Made by a program: the position numbers and the translations under genes. DNA of 64,000 bases from Ruminococcus sp. XPD3002 (GTDB lineage Bacteria; Bacillota; Clostridia; Oscillospirales; Ruminococcaceae): positions 1 through 64,000 of the forward strand of contig FPJT01000006.1 of NCBI GenBank assembly GCA_900119535.1. The letters run 5' to 3'. Numbering within the stretch: the first letter of the stretch is position 1; each line of letters begins with the position of its first letter. This document shows, in pieces, positions 43,466-52,040 of this stretch. The notes under the pieces are model-generated. The model made no database searches, had not been told where the DNA came from, and saw only the letters and a list, made by a program, of their open reading frames with translations.

Positions 43466-44899
43466 TTATTTTTTCATCAGGTCTCCGATGTGTATTATGT
43501 TTCCGTTATCACTGCCGTTTGAAGAATTATGGTGAGACTGATTATTCGGATGAACAGGATGACTTCCGCTCGAAGTATGTATACCTGCACCTGTCTGAGT
43601 CTGAACGTTGTTTGCTCTCGGAGTCTTATCGATACGTTTATTGAGGAATGAATCTTCCTTTACAGACAAGGCAAGGCTTCCTTCCTTTGTGTAGTCAGAA
43701 GCGCCTGATTTTTCATGTACAGTGTTGAGCTGAGAACGCATCTTACCTGTTCCTATACCGCCTGAAAGAGCGCCAACCACAGCACTTACAAGTCCTGACG
43801 CAGGTGAATTATCATCACTTATAAGCTGATATAAAATGAAGCAGATTATAGCCGCAATAATTGCGATTAAAATGAACCAGCGCAGTGATGCTTTCTTGTC
43901 GCTTGGAAGGTCTCCGACGAATTTACCTGTCTGACCGTTCATTGCGAATATGTACTTATTATTATTCCATGTTGTATTGAGTATCCAAACAGGATAAAGC
44001 GCATATTTTACACTTCCGTCGGAGAAACGTATATTTTCACCCTGACAGGATACATTGTCATATCCGACTACAGTCCTTGCAAATTCCTGTTCTGTACTAT
44101 GCTTTATGCGCTTATTGGCACGTTCTATGCTCTGCTTTGAGTCAACGTCATACTTATCTGCAAGATAACCCGAGAGATAAGCAGTCTTGAATTCTACCGC
44201 TTCTGCAATATTGAAAGGCTCTATGGACTCCATAAGGTCATCAGGCATTTTTTCCGAACCGTCCACAGGTACTTTTTCAAATCTGATCTTACCTGTACGT
44301 CTTGCCTGATAATAAGATCTTTCAGTATAGTCGAACTGCTGATCTGACCATATTCTCACCTTTTCACAGCGGTATAGTATATCAGCGTTGGAATCGGTAT
44401 CAAAAAGCCATACAGGTACGTATACGCCTTTTATTTCGTCTATATGATTCTCTTCTTTGAATACCTTCGGAAGAAGTCTTTTTCCTTCCATATGCTTCAT
44501 GAGTGCACTTTTTGCAGCGTTCTTGTCGAGCTTGAAAGGAATTATCATATCAGGTCTTAAGTCACCTGAAAACTGTCCCGACAAAACCACGGGATTGTCG
44601 CAGTAGGGACACTTTGTAGCACCTGTTGTCTCATCGGCGATTATCTCGCCGCCGCATGATTTGCAGGAATATACGTTAAAAGAAGCTGCATCACTGTCGC
44701 TCCATGAATTATCCGGAGTATCGCTCCAGTTCATGTCATCTTCCTTGCCTGATGTAGCGTTCAGCTGGTCATTATAATCCTGCACAGTCTCCATATCGAA
44801 TTCAGATTCGCAGAAAGGGCATTTCATTTTCTGTACATCGCTGCTGAATTCCAGCTTACCGCTGCAGCAGGGACATTTATATTCTCTGATCTCGGACAT
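43466..44899 (-). CDS. Zinc-ribbon membrane protein (YdjG-like)
   Basis: A 477-aa protein. The N-terminus carries two zinc ribbons: 'YKCPCCSGKLEF...MKCPFCESEF' (about residues 8-40) and 'YSCKSCGGEIIADETTGATKCPYCDNP' (about 76-103). A conserved soluble region with 'IPFKLDKNAAKSALMKHM', 'YVPVWLFD' and 'YPVWILNTTW' follows, then one or two transmembrane helices (about 345-390) and a His/Asn/Ser-rich tail. This is the layout of YdjG of B. subtilis, a partner of the SPFH protein YdjI in a PspA-linked membrane stress module. The upstream SPFH gene supports the assignment; no pspA is present in the window. Confidence 0.75.
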   Translation of the reverse strand: MSEIREYKCPCCSGKLEFSSDVQKMKCPFCESEFDMETVQDYNDQLNATSGKEDDMNWSDTPDNSWSDSDAASFNVYSCKSCGGEIIADETTGATKCPYCDNPVVLSGQFSGDLRPDMIIPFKLDKNAAKSALMKHMEGKRLLPKVFKEENHIDEIKGVYVPVWLFDTDSNADILYRCEKVRIWSDQQFDYTERSYYQARRTGKIRFEKVPVDGSEKMPDDLMESIEPFNIAEAVEFKTAYLSGYLADKYDVDSKQSIERANKRIKHSTEQEFARTVVGYDNVSCQGENIRFSDGSVKYALYPVWILNTTWNNNKYIFAMNGQTGKFVGDLPSDKKASLRWFILIAIIAAIICFILYQLISDDNSPASGLVSAVVGALSGGIGTGKMRSQLNTVHEKSGASDYTKEGSLALSVKEDSFLNKRIDKTPRANNVQTQTGAGIHTSSGSHPVHPNNQSHHNSSNGSDNGNIIHIGDLMKK

Positions 44900-44918
44900 T
44901 TCACACCTCGCTTATCAG

Positions 44919-44948
44919 AAAAAGGCTGACGAGGTAAGACGTCAGCCT
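44919..44948 (-). terminator. Internal terminator between the SPFH and zinc-ribbon genes
   Basis: A perfect 9-bp stem (44940-44948 with 44923-44931) followed on the minus strand by five Ts. It sits between co-directional genes, so it probably sets a lower level for the downstream gene. Confidence 0.75.
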
Positions 44949-44957
44949 GTTCATTAT

Positions 44958-46340
44958 TTACTTTATGACATCTGAATCATTGAAAGGATCGCCGCACTCC
45001 GCACAGAACTTAGGAGGATTGAACGGATCCGCAGGCTCCCAGCCGCACTTATCGCACTTGTAAAGAGGAGCACCTGCAGGCTTTGGCTTTCCGCATTCTG
45101 CACAAAATCTGCCCTTATTTACTGCTCCGCAGTCGCATGTCCAGCCGTCAGCAGATGCAACGGGCTTGGCCTTGCCGCAGTTAGCACAGAATTTACCTGT
45201 ATTTGAAGTACCGCAGCTGCATGTCCAGGCACCGGCAGGTGCAGGTTTAGCAGCTCCGCAGTTAGCGCAGAACTTGCCTGTGTTTGAAGTGCCACAGCTG
45301 CATGTCCATGAAGCAGAAGAAGCAGCAGCCTTTGCTGCGTTCATCTCAAAGAGGTTGTTTGCGTTGAGTCCGCCTGCCTGCTGAGCCATGCCCATTCCGA
45401 AGAAGCCTGTCATAGCACCGCCGGCATTTCCGGCAGCTGTAGTCATAGCCTCAGCCTGAGCGCCGACCATTGTAGCAGCGGCGTTTCCTGCATCCTTATT
45501 CCATGCAAGGTCTTCATACTTCTTGATCCTGTCCTCATCTTCCTTGGGGATAGTTACAGAATTGATGCCGACAGTGATAAGCTCGATACCTCTGTGTTCT
45601 CTCCACTTAGCTTTGAGAGCCTCATTCATTGCATCGCATATTTCTATTGTGCGTCCGGGAAGCTCATAATACTCTATTCCCTTAGCAGAGAGCTGTGAAA
45701 ATGCAGGCTGCATGTATGTAAGGAACTCTGTCTTGAGCTGAGCATCGATGTTAGAACGTGTGAACGCACCCGAAACATTTCCGCATACATTTGCATAGAA
45801 GAGCATAGGATCAACAATTCTGTATGAATAAGCACCGTTGCAGCGAACGCCTACTGTGAATGTACGTCCTGCCTCAAGGTTCTTTATTGCAAAAGGAACG
45901 GGATTCTGTGTTCCGAACTTGTTATCCATTATTTCCTTTGTATTTATGTAGTAAATACGCTGATCGTGACCTGTTGAACCGCCGTATCCGACACGCTCCC
46001 ACCACTTCTTGAAGCTCTCTTTAAGGCCGACCTTAAGACCATCTGTGAAAACGCTTGGCTCTGTGGACATATCATATGTATATTTTCCCGGAACAGAGCA
46101 GATCTCGACAACCTGTCCGTCGTCAACGATTATCATGCACTGACCTTCATTTACAGCGATACCGCTTCCGTCAGTAATGATATTTTCGCTTCCGTGATTA
46201 TTTGAAGAGAATTTGCTTGTTCTTTTCTGTCCTTTACATACAAGTACATCAGCAGGCATTGCATCACAGTAGAAGTATTCTTTCCACTGATCGGCAAGAA
46301 CGCTTGCGCCGGATGTAAGCATTGCAGAAATAAGTCCCAT
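44958..46340 (-). CDS. SPFH-domain protein with multiple C-terminal zinc ribbons (YdjI-like)
   Basis: A 460-aa protein with no signal peptide. Residues ~30-260 form an SPFH/virion-core-like domain ('VNEGQCMIIVDDGQVVEICSVPGKYTYD', 'FGTQNPVPFAIKNLEAGRTFTVGVRCNGAYSYRIVDP', 'LITVGINSVTIPKEDEDRI'). An Ala/Gly/Met-rich stretch (~275-335) follows. The tail has three CxC...CxxC ribbons ('WTCSCGTSNTGKFCANCG' twice and a variant) and a fourth 'YKCDKCGW...KFCAECG'. Two ribbons are nearly identical at DNA level with an 81-bp offset, a recent duplication. SPFH proteins scaffold membrane microdomains; YdjI of B. subtilis recruits PspA. Confidence 0.82.
   Translation of the reverse strand: MGLISAMLTSGASVLADQWKEYFYCDAMPADVLVCKGQKRTSKFSSNNHGSENIITDGSGIAVNEGQCMIIVDDGQVVEICSVPGKYTYDMSTEPSVFTDGLKVGLKESFKKWWERVGYGGSTGHDQRIYYINTKEIMDNKFGTQNPVPFAIKNLEAGRTFTVGVRCNGAYSYRIVDPMLFYANVCGNVSGAFTRSNIDAQLKTEFLTYMQPAFSQLSAKGIEYYELPGRTIEICDAMNEALKAKWREHRGIELITVGINSVTIPKEDEDRIKKYEDLAWNKDAGNAAATMVGAQAEAMTTAAGNAGGAMTGFFGMGMAQQAGGLNANNLFEMNAAKAAASSASWTCSCGTSNTGKFCANCGAAKPAPAGAWTCSCGTSNTGKFCANCGKAKPVASADGWTCDCGAVNKGRFCAECGKPKPAGAPLYKCDKCGWEPADPFNPPKFCAECGDPFNDSDVIK
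45172..45311 (-). repeat. Tandem 81-bp in-frame duplication encoding zinc ribbons
   Basis: Segments around 45172-45230 and 45253-45311 are nearly identical with an offset of 81 bp (27 codons), within the SPFH gene; a more diverged third copy lies at about 45090-45150. Confidence 0.75.
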
Positions 46341-46429
46341 AATTAAAACTCCTTTCGTAGCTGCGGCTGGACCTCAGCTATTGAAAAAATTCAACAATTC
46401 ATGTCTGTATTCAAAATAATACAATATAT

Positions 46430-46438
46430 ATTATAACA
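46430..46438 (-). promoter_or_regulatory. Extended -10 promoter of the SPFH gene
   Basis: TG-T-TATAAT on the minus strand with no clear -35. The ~80-nt leader contains a 6-bp hairpin just ahead of the AAAGGAG ribosome-binding site. Confidence 0.5.
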
Positions 46439-46512
46439 TATCCATATGAAAAATGCACTACTTAAGAGCAATTTTTTTGAAGAAAATAATATATTTTTAT
46501 ATTTTAACTTTA

Positions 46513-46854
46513 TTAATCCCAGTTTTTCCACGTGTCAGGTTCATAACCGATAACCGCTTTTTTACCGTTTCGGACTATAGGAGTTTTCAGGATATGTTGA
46601 TTTTCAAGCAGTTTTTCTTCCTTATCAGCGTCGGAAAGGTAACGCATCAGAGTAAGCGTTTCAGAATCCTTGGCATTTTCATTTATCATCGCATCGATCC
46701 CTCCTACAGATTGCTTTACACTGTTGAATTCACCCTTACTCATGTCTTTTTCCTTAAGATCGATAAACTGATACTTTATTCCTCTTTCCTTGAACCAACG
46801 CTCTGCTTTACGTGTTTCACTGCATTTTTTGGTACCGAAGATCTGTATATTCAT
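46513..46854 (-). CDS. ArsC/Spx-family thioredoxin-fold protein
   Basis: A 113-aa protein of the ArsC family. 'MNIQIFGTKKCSETRKAERWFKERGIKYQFIDLKEK' carries a single active-site cysteine (Cys11) followed by Ser-Glu-Thr rather than the CxxC of Spx, and 'HILKTPIVRNGKKAVIGYEPDTW' is the conserved C-terminal part. Members include glutaredoxin-dependent arsenate reductases and Spx regulators; the single cysteine favours a YffB/ArsC-like reductase of unknown substrate. It starts 1 bp after the GH3 stop with its ribosome-binding site inside the GH3 3' end. Confidence 0.8.
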   Translation of the reverse strand: MNIQIFGTKKCSETRKAERWFKERGIKYQFIDLKEKDMSKGEFNSVKQSVGGIDAMINENAKDSETLTLMRYLSDADKEEKLLENQHILKTPIVRNGKKAVIGYEPDTWKNWD

Positions 46855-46855
46855 A

Positions 46856-49633
46856 TTAATCCTCCTGCTTGAATGCTATATCCATGCTCTCAACAGGCTT
46901 TTTAAGCTCGAAACGAATGCTGTGAAGATCAAGACCGTTTTGTGCAAAGTACAGACGTATAGCTGTAAAATGAGAGAAAAGCGGAACTTCTTTTGTAATT
47001 GCAACCGGCTTTCCACCTGTACCGTTCCAAGTGTATACTCCGCTGGCTGTGCCCATAGCAAATAAGCTTACAGGAAGCTGTGACAGTTCTCCAAGTTTCG
47101 AAGAAGCTGTTATGGTTACATCGTAGAATCCGATAGCGTTGACTGTAAGAGCGAAGGCATAGTTAGTGTTCTTTTCGGTCTTTACACCAGAAAGATCAAG
47201 TTCGAGTTCGCCGTCCAGGTCATAAAAGACTACAGGTGCATCATCGGTATCAGCATCAGCAGGTCTGTTTATTACTTCAACTTTTTCTTCTTCCCCTGCC
47301 ATTCTCTTCATTGCGTTAGTACCAAGGAGGAATCGGCATATATTCATTGCGTTCCTCTGTAATTCCGAACGTCTGAGTTCACCGTTTTTCAGTGATTCAA
47401 GAGTATTGTCGTCGTTTTTGTCGCCGTCTGCGCAGACCATGTACACATCGTTCTGCGCCATAGCCATTGCCGCAAGGTCAAACTTGTCCGGCTCTCCTCC
47501 GCGCCTGTTTATATTTGCCCACCAGTCGGTCATGGTGAAGCCTGTAAATCCCCACTCTCCACGGAGAATAATTGTATTAAGGTCATAATTTCCCGCAGTC
47601 CATACTCCGTTGACCTTACCGTATGTGGTCATGATAGAATCAGCATTTCCTTCTTTTACAGCAATCTCAAAGCCCTTAAGGTAGATCTCCCGAAGTGCTC
47701 TTTCTGATGCTGCCGTGTCAAGGAAGTGGCGGTTAGTTTCCTGGTTATTGCCGCAGAAATGCTTTATCGTACCTGTGACACCTGAAGAGTGCAGTCCCTG
47801 AAGTTCAGCAGCCGCCATCATACCCGTCAGATACGGATCCTCGGAAAAATACTCGAAATTACGTCCATTCAGCGGATGACGATGTATATTCATTCCGGGA
47901 CCAAGTAAGCAGTCCACCTTATTGGCACACATTTCAGTTCCCATATATCCGAACAGTTCACAGATAAGTTTTTTGTTGAATGTAGAGGCTATCATAGTAC
48001 CGTTAGGAAGACTGAATGCCTTTGTACCGCAGTCCAGTCTCATACCCGATGGACCGTCTGAACAACATCCGGCAGGTATGCCGAGTTCATTGAGTCTGTC
48101 GGTGACACCTCCGAATGCAGAAGCAGTACCTGCTGTGACTCTCGGGCTTCCCATACCTTCACCTCTGATGATGCAGGAAAGTTCCTCGTCTGTAAGCTGA
48201 GCGACGAATTCTTCGATAGTATTCTTTTTGTTGTAAACATCTGTAAGACGTATTCCCTTATCGCCTGTAAACGGGATCTCATCCGGAAGTCCGCCGAGAC
48301 GTCTTGCTGTCTCATCTACCTTGCTGAGAGGCGTATCCTCAAAAATCGGTACCAGTTTTCCGTCCGAAAGCGAGGCTTTGACACGTTTGAAGCTTTCAAC
48401 GGGAGCAAGGGCCTGGGTACATTTCTGAATGATCTTATCCTCGGAAAGCTCAAATTCAGCGGAGAATACAGCTGATCTTACGTCACTTCCGATATAAAAC
48501 GAGTATTTACCCTTTTCGAGAAGCCAGCAATAGGATGTTTCACTGTTTTCGCAGTCGTCATATGAAGCGATATAATCGGTATTTACCTCAATGCAAACTG
48601 TCTGTGATTCTCCGGGAGCTAACAGCTCGGTCTTTTCAAATCCGCAGAGAACCCTTGAAGGCTTTCCAAGTCTGCCCTGAGGAGCTTCACAGTAAATCTG
48701 GACAACTTCCTTACCGCTGTACTTGCCGGTATTTGTAACTTTGACTTTAAATTCAGCGATATTTCCGTTCATGACGAAATCGGTCATATTCATTTCAAAA
48801 GAAGTGTATGAAAGACCAAATCCGAACGGGAAGCGGACTTTATCCTTACAGAAGGTCTCGAACCACCTGTAGCCTGTATATATATCTTCGGTATAGTAAT
48901 TTACATTCTTGTTGCCGAAGTAAGGATCTGAAGGGTAGTCCTTGACATTATAAGCTATAGTATCAGGCATCTTTCCGCAGGGAGTAATTTCTCCTGTAAG
49001 AACTGCGGCAGTACCTGTTCCGCCTGTCATTCCGCCCTGCCATACATAAAGGAGAGCATCAGGAGAAATTTCATCTATAAAACTGATATCAATAAGTCCT
49101 CCTACATTTAGAAGCACTATCATACTGTCAAATTCAGCCCTTACTTTACGCAGCATGTCGGTTTCTTCATCCGTAAGAAGGAAGGAACCTGCTTCGAGTC
49201 GGGCATCCATTTCTTCGCCTGCTGTTCTGCCGATGATGACTATAGCCTTGCTGCATCTCTGCGCTGCACTGCGCACCAGTTCCGCATCGAGTGGCATTTC
49301 TTTTTGTGACCACGGCTCTCCGCCCCAGCCGTTGCCGACGTCAAACGGATTTTCTTCATCCCATTTCATATAAGTATCCAGCAGTTCACGATCGATATCA
49401 ACGCCTGCATCGATCAGTCCGTCGACTATATTGACTACCTTCGATACGTTGACCATTCCGCCCGAACCTGTACCACTTTTGTAGTAGTGGAGCTGTATTC
49501 GTCCGAAAACCGCTGTTTTATCAGTTTTGCTAAGAGGAAGAACGTTATTGTCATTTTTCAGCATGACAATTCCCTCTGCAACGGTCTGAGCTGCGATCTC
49601 TGTATATTTGTTCCAATCAAGTACTTTTTTCAT
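46856..49633 (-). CDS. Glycoside hydrolase family 3 beta-glucosidase with permuted domains
   Basis: A 925-aa cytoplasmic enzyme (no signal peptide) with the reverse of the usual GH3 order. The alpha/beta sandwich is first ('AEGIVMLKNDNNVLPLSK', 'VIIGRTAGEEMDA', about residues 15-260), then a fibronectin III-like domain (about 290-400), then the TIM barrel (about 450-760; 'CSDGPSGMRL', 'LLGPGMNIHRHPLNGRNFEYFSEDPYLTG', 'GFTMTDWW'). The Asp of 'TDWW' (about 704) is the expected nucleophile. A C-terminal beta-sandwich of ~130 residues looks carbohydrate-binding. This order is known from R. albus and Butyrivibrio beta-glucosidases. Likely substrate: cellobiose or cellodextrins. Confidence 0.92.
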   Translation of the reverse strand: MKKVLDWNKYTEIAAQTVAEGIVMLKNDNNVLPLSKTDKTAVFGRIQLHYYKSGTGSGGMVNVSKVVNIVDGLIDAGVDIDRELLDTYMKWDEENPFDVGNGWGGEPWSQKEMPLDAELVRSAAQRCSKAIVIIGRTAGEEMDARLEAGSFLLTDEETDMLRKVRAEFDSMIVLLNVGGLIDISFIDEISPDALLYVWQGGMTGGTGTAAVLTGEITPCGKMPDTIAYNVKDYPSDPYFGNKNVNYYTEDIYTGYRWFETFCKDKVRFPFGFGLSYTSFEMNMTDFVMNGNIAEFKVKVTNTGKYSGKEVVQIYCEAPQGRLGKPSRVLCGFEKTELLAPGESQTVCIEVNTDYIASYDDCENSETSYCWLLEKGKYSFYIGSDVRSAVFSAEFELSEDKIIQKCTQALAPVESFKRVKASLSDGKLVPIFEDTPLSKVDETARRLGGLPDEIPFTGDKGIRLTDVYNKKNTIEEFVAQLTDEELSCIIRGEGMGSPRVTAGTASAFGGVTDRLNELGIPAGCCSDGPSGMRLDCGTKAFSLPNGTMIASTFNKKLICELFGYMGTEMCANKVDCLLGPGMNIHRHPLNGRNFEYFSEDPYLTGMMAAAELQGLHSSGVTGTIKHFCGNNQETNRHFLDTAASERALREIYLKGFEIAVKEGNADSIMTTYGKVNGVWTAGNYDLNTIILRGEWGFTGFTMTDWWANINRRGGEPDKFDLAAMAMAQNDVYMVCADGDKNDDNTLESLKNGELRRSELQRNAMNICRFLLGTNAMKRMAGEEEKVEVINRPADADTDDAPVVFYDLDGELELDLSGVKTEKNTNYAFALTVNAIGFYDVTITASSKLGELSQLPVSLFAMGTASGVYTWNGTGGKPVAITKEVPLFSHFTAIRLYFAQNGLDLHSIRFELKKPVESMDIAFKQED

Positions 49634-49666
49634 AGCAATACCTCTTTTCGGTTATGTTATAAGATA

Positions 49667-49694
49667 ATTATAGCAAATTTCACGAAAAAATCAA
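49667..49694 (-). promoter_or_regulatory. Promoter of the GH3-arsC pair
   Basis: TTGATT and TATAAT on the minus strand with a 16-bp spacer, about 30 nt upstream of the GH3 start. Confidence 0.6.
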
Positions 49695-49711
49695 TAGTTC
49701 GGGCAAAAAAA

Positions 49712-49732
49712 CAGAACCGAAAAACGGTTCTG
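49712..49732 (-). terminator. Terminator after the DUF3793 gene
   Basis: A perfect 8-bp stem (49725-49732 with 49712-49719) followed on the minus strand by seven Ts. The GH3 promoter (TTGATT, 16-bp spacer, TATAAT) lies just beyond, at about 49667-49694. Confidence 0.85.
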
Positions 49733-49743
49733 CGATAAATAAA

Positions 49744-50289
49744 TTAAATTGAAACAGTCAGACGTTCAAGGGTGAAGCCTTCATTCCAGCATTTATAATA
49801 TACATTCATGCATTTTCTGAATTGATTGAAGATCTTCTCCGCTTTATCTTTATTACTGTAAACTTTCCAGAAGCCTGTAGCTTGGCATTCTCGCTTTTCT
49901 ATGAAGCCTATAACATCCTCAGGCGGATATCCTAAGAATATGCCTATTTCATGCGGAAATTCTTCCGATTCTTCTATTCGGTTGATAAGGTCTGATAAAC
50001 ATTTGCTTATATCTCCGCAATGATATCCGCATCTTCTAAGGACTTTGTCCGCTTTCACATCTGAAAGGTCTGCTTCAAGTCTAGAAGGACGAAAAATATA
50101 GATAAGTGCTTTTCCGTTGCTGTATCTAAGTGGTACGACTCTTATTCCCTTTGTGGCAAATCTCTTGTTAAATGCTGTTACGTCATTTTTGAGTGCAGCT
50201 TCATTTTCGTATGAACATGCGAACATGTTTGCTGTTTTAAGTCCTGCAAGTGTCGGCGAACAATGCCTTATTACAAGCTCCTCAGGCAT
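49744..50289 (-). CDS. DUF3793 family protein
   Basis: A 181-aa soluble protein with 'IRHCSPTLAGLKTANMFAC', 'ALIYIFRPSRLEADL', 'EFPHEIGIFLGYPPEDVIGFI' and 'GFWKVYSNKDKAEKIFNQFRKC', the conserved blocks of DUF3793. Function is unknown. In clostridia the family is commonly found near iron-transport and flavodoxin genes (general knowledge, not checked here). It starts 2 bp after the DUF2325 stop and shares its regulated promoter. Confidence 0.82.
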   Translation of the reverse strand: MPEELVIRHCSPTLAGLKTANMFACSYENEAALKNDVTAFNKRFATKGIRVVPLRYSNGKALIYIFRPSRLEADLSDVKADKVLRRCGYHCGDISKCLSDLINRIEESEEFPHEIGIFLGYPPEDVIGFIEKRECQATGFWKVYSNKDKAEKIFNQFRKCMNVYYKCWNEGFTLERLTVSI

Positions 50290-50291
50290 TA

Positions 50292-50579
50292 TCAGTTCCT
50301 CCCTGTGTGAGTTTCGAGTATGCTTTTCAGAGCTGAAGCTGAGCTTGAATGTGAACGCTCAACCTTAGTCTGCATACCTTTTGTCTCGTTTATGGCACAT
50401 CTTGCCATTTTATGAGACATCGTTCCCGTAAAGAGAACAAGCAGATCAGGATTTCCGATCTGTTTCTTAAGGTCTGTCTTCATGTGTGTGAATACTTTTG
50501 CGCTGCATTTGTACTGCTGACAGATCTCTTTGTATTTTCTGATCATACAGTCATTGCCGCCTACTATAACTACGCTCAT
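50292..50579 (-). CDS. DUF2325 family protein
   Basis: A 95-aa protein with the signature 'MSVVIVGGNDCMIRKYKEICQQY', 'LVLFTGTMSHKMARCAINETK' and a His/Ser-rich end, as in DUF2325 proteins. The Cys and His residues could bind a metal. First gene of a two-gene operon with DUF3793, behind a consensus promoter whose start site is covered by a palindromic operator. Confidence 0.8.
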   Translation of the reverse strand: MSVVIVGGNDCMIRKYKEICQQYKCSAKVFTHMKTDLKKQIGNPDLLVLFTGTMSHKMARCAINETKGMQTKVERSHSSSASALKSILETHTGRN

Positions 50580-50617
50580 AATTTCTCCTTTAAGGATATG
50601 GGTGATAAGATCTTATT

Positions 50618-50674
50618 AAGTTAGTAACAACTAACCTATGTTTCAATTATACAGGATAAGCCATCTTATGTCAA
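50618..50674 (-). promoter_or_regulatory. Consensus promoter with palindromic operator, DUF2325-DUF3793
   Basis: On the minus strand a perfect TTGACA (50669-50674), 17-bp spacer and perfect TATAAT (50646-50651). The 20-bp imperfect palindrome 50618-50637 (8-bp arms, 7 of 8 matching, AGGTTAGT type) covers about +2 to +21. The arms resemble DtxR/IdeR iron boxes (AGGTTAG...CTAACCT), so repression by a metal-sensing regulator is likely but unproven. Confidence 0.65.
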
Positions 50675-50864
50675 CTTAAATTAAAATCATGTAAATTAAT
50701 TGTGTGAAGTGTTGGTAAACCATTTGCAAAATCAGTATAAAAATATTAAATATGCACACTTATTTTGCTTTCGAGCGTTGTACAAGGCTAACTATTGAGC
50801 TATATTCACTAAATTACTTTTTCATATTCCGAATTATTTTTATCTCATGCGATGTTTTTTTGAC

Positions 50865-50893
50865 TTTACTTTATTTTTTAGTGATGATATAAT
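50865..50893 (+). promoter_or_regulatory. Promoter of the VanY-like lipoprotein gene
   Basis: TTTACT (-35), 17-bp spacer and TATAAT preceded by an extended -10 TG. Confidence 0.65.
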
Positions 50894-50954
50894 AAGTATA
50901 TAGATCGTTTATATTTGTTAGTTAAGGATAAATTATTCTTAGGAGATGAAATAA

Positions 50955-51974
50955 TTGAGATCAATATTTAAAAAGTATTCTTTACTTATGTGGCTGATAT
51001 CATTGTCAGCTGTTTTATCTTCCTGCGGCATGGAGCCTGTTCCTTCAGCTGAACCAAGCAGTATGACCGTTGCAAGCGACAGTGTTACAAATGCGGCTGT
51101 TGAGGAAACTACAGCTGAATCTACAGAATCAGCCAGAGAATCTTCTTCCACTGATAAAAATGAAGAGGAAGAAAAGACAGAGTCGGCTTCTACGACAACA
51201 ACTTCACAAAAGAAAACAGACAAGAAAATCCCGCTCAGTTTTTATGAGACTGAATTAAAAGTCGGCGAAACTCAGATGCCTATTGTTGATGATGAGATCA
51301 AGGAGATATGGACAAGTTCCGACAATGATGTAGCCTCTGTTGATGAATTCGGCAATATAACTGCAAAGGCAGAGGGAAAATGTACCATTACAGTTGCAGA
51401 TGCGGACAATAAGGATTATTGTGCAGAGATCAATGTTACTGTAGTTCCTCAGCCGGGATTGACTTACATTGACGGTATTCTTATCGCAAATAAGACATAT
51501 AGTCTCCCGTCGGACTACAATCCGGGCGGACTTACTCCCGAAACAAACGCTGCTTTTGAAAAGCTTGTTCAGGGCGCTGCCAATGACGGACTTGATATTT
51601 ACCTGTCATCAGGATTCAGATCTTACAGCCTTCAGCAGCAGATCTATAATCAGTATTGCTATGACTACGGACAGGCTCAGGCTGATACCTTTTCCGCACG
51701 TCCGGGACACTCAGAGCATCAGACAGGTATGGCTATAGATGTCAATATCATCGATGACAGCTTTGCAGGCACTCCTGAGGCTATATGGATAGAAAACCAC
51801 TGCTTCGAGTATGGTTTCATACTCAGATACCCAAAGGGTAAAGAGGATATCACAGGTTATAAGTATGAACCGTGGCACATCCGCTATCTTGGTGTCGATA
51901 CCGCAAAGGCAGTTCATGACAGCGGACTTACCTTAGAAGAATATCTTGGGATAGATTCTAAGTATTCTGAATAA
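50955..51974 (+). CDS. VanY-type D-alanyl-D-alanine carboxypeptidase lipoprotein
   Basis: A 339-aa lipoprotein starting with TTG at 50955, 8 nt after AGGAGA. The lipobox 'LSSC' places the mature Cys at about residue 24. A Ser/Thr/Glu-rich linker (about 35-85), a Big_2-like Ig domain (about 92-170; 'IWTSSDNDVASVDEFGNITAKAEGKCTITV') and an M15B peptidase domain (about 185-330) follow. Zinc ligands lie in 'PGHSEHQTGMAIDV' (His and Asp) and 'EPWHIRYLG' (His). It should trim the terminal D-Ala of peptidoglycan stem peptides outside the membrane. It has its own promoter and terminator. Confidence 0.9.
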   Translation: MRSIFKKYSLLMWLISLSAVLSSCGMEPVPSAEPSSMTVASDSVTNAAVEETTAESTESARESSSTDKNEEEEKTESASTTTTSQKKTDKKIPLSFYETELKVGETQMPIVDDEIKEIWTSSDNDVASVDEFGNITAKAEGKCTITVADADNKDYCAEINVTVVPQPGLTYIDGILIANKTYSLPSDYNPGGLTPETNAAFEKLVQGAANDGLDIYLSSGFRSYSLQQQIYNQYCYDYGQAQADTFSARPGHSEHQTGMAIDVNIIDDSFAGTPEAIWIENHCFEYGFILRYPKGKEDITGYKYEPWHIRYLGVDTAKAVHDSGLTLEEYLGIDSKYSE

Positions 51975-51981
51975 TATATAA

Positions 51982-52008
51982 ACGCCGCAGTTGATCTGCG
52001 GTGTTTTT
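51982..52008 (+). terminator. Terminator of the VanY-like gene
   Basis: A 9-bp stem (51982-51990 with 51996-52004, one G-U pair) followed by a run of five Ts. Confidence 0.8.
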
Positions 52009-52040
52009 ACGCACGATCCTATTATGAACGGAGAGAAAAC

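Larger units (their letters stand above)
50580..50954. other. 375-bp divergent intergenic region
   Basis: AT-rich. It holds the operator-bearing DUF2325 promoter (50618-50674, minus) and the VanY-like promoter (TTTACT at 50865-50870, 17-bp spacer, TG-A-TATAAT at 50885-50893, plus). Nothing further was recognised in 50690-50860. Confidence 0.6.
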
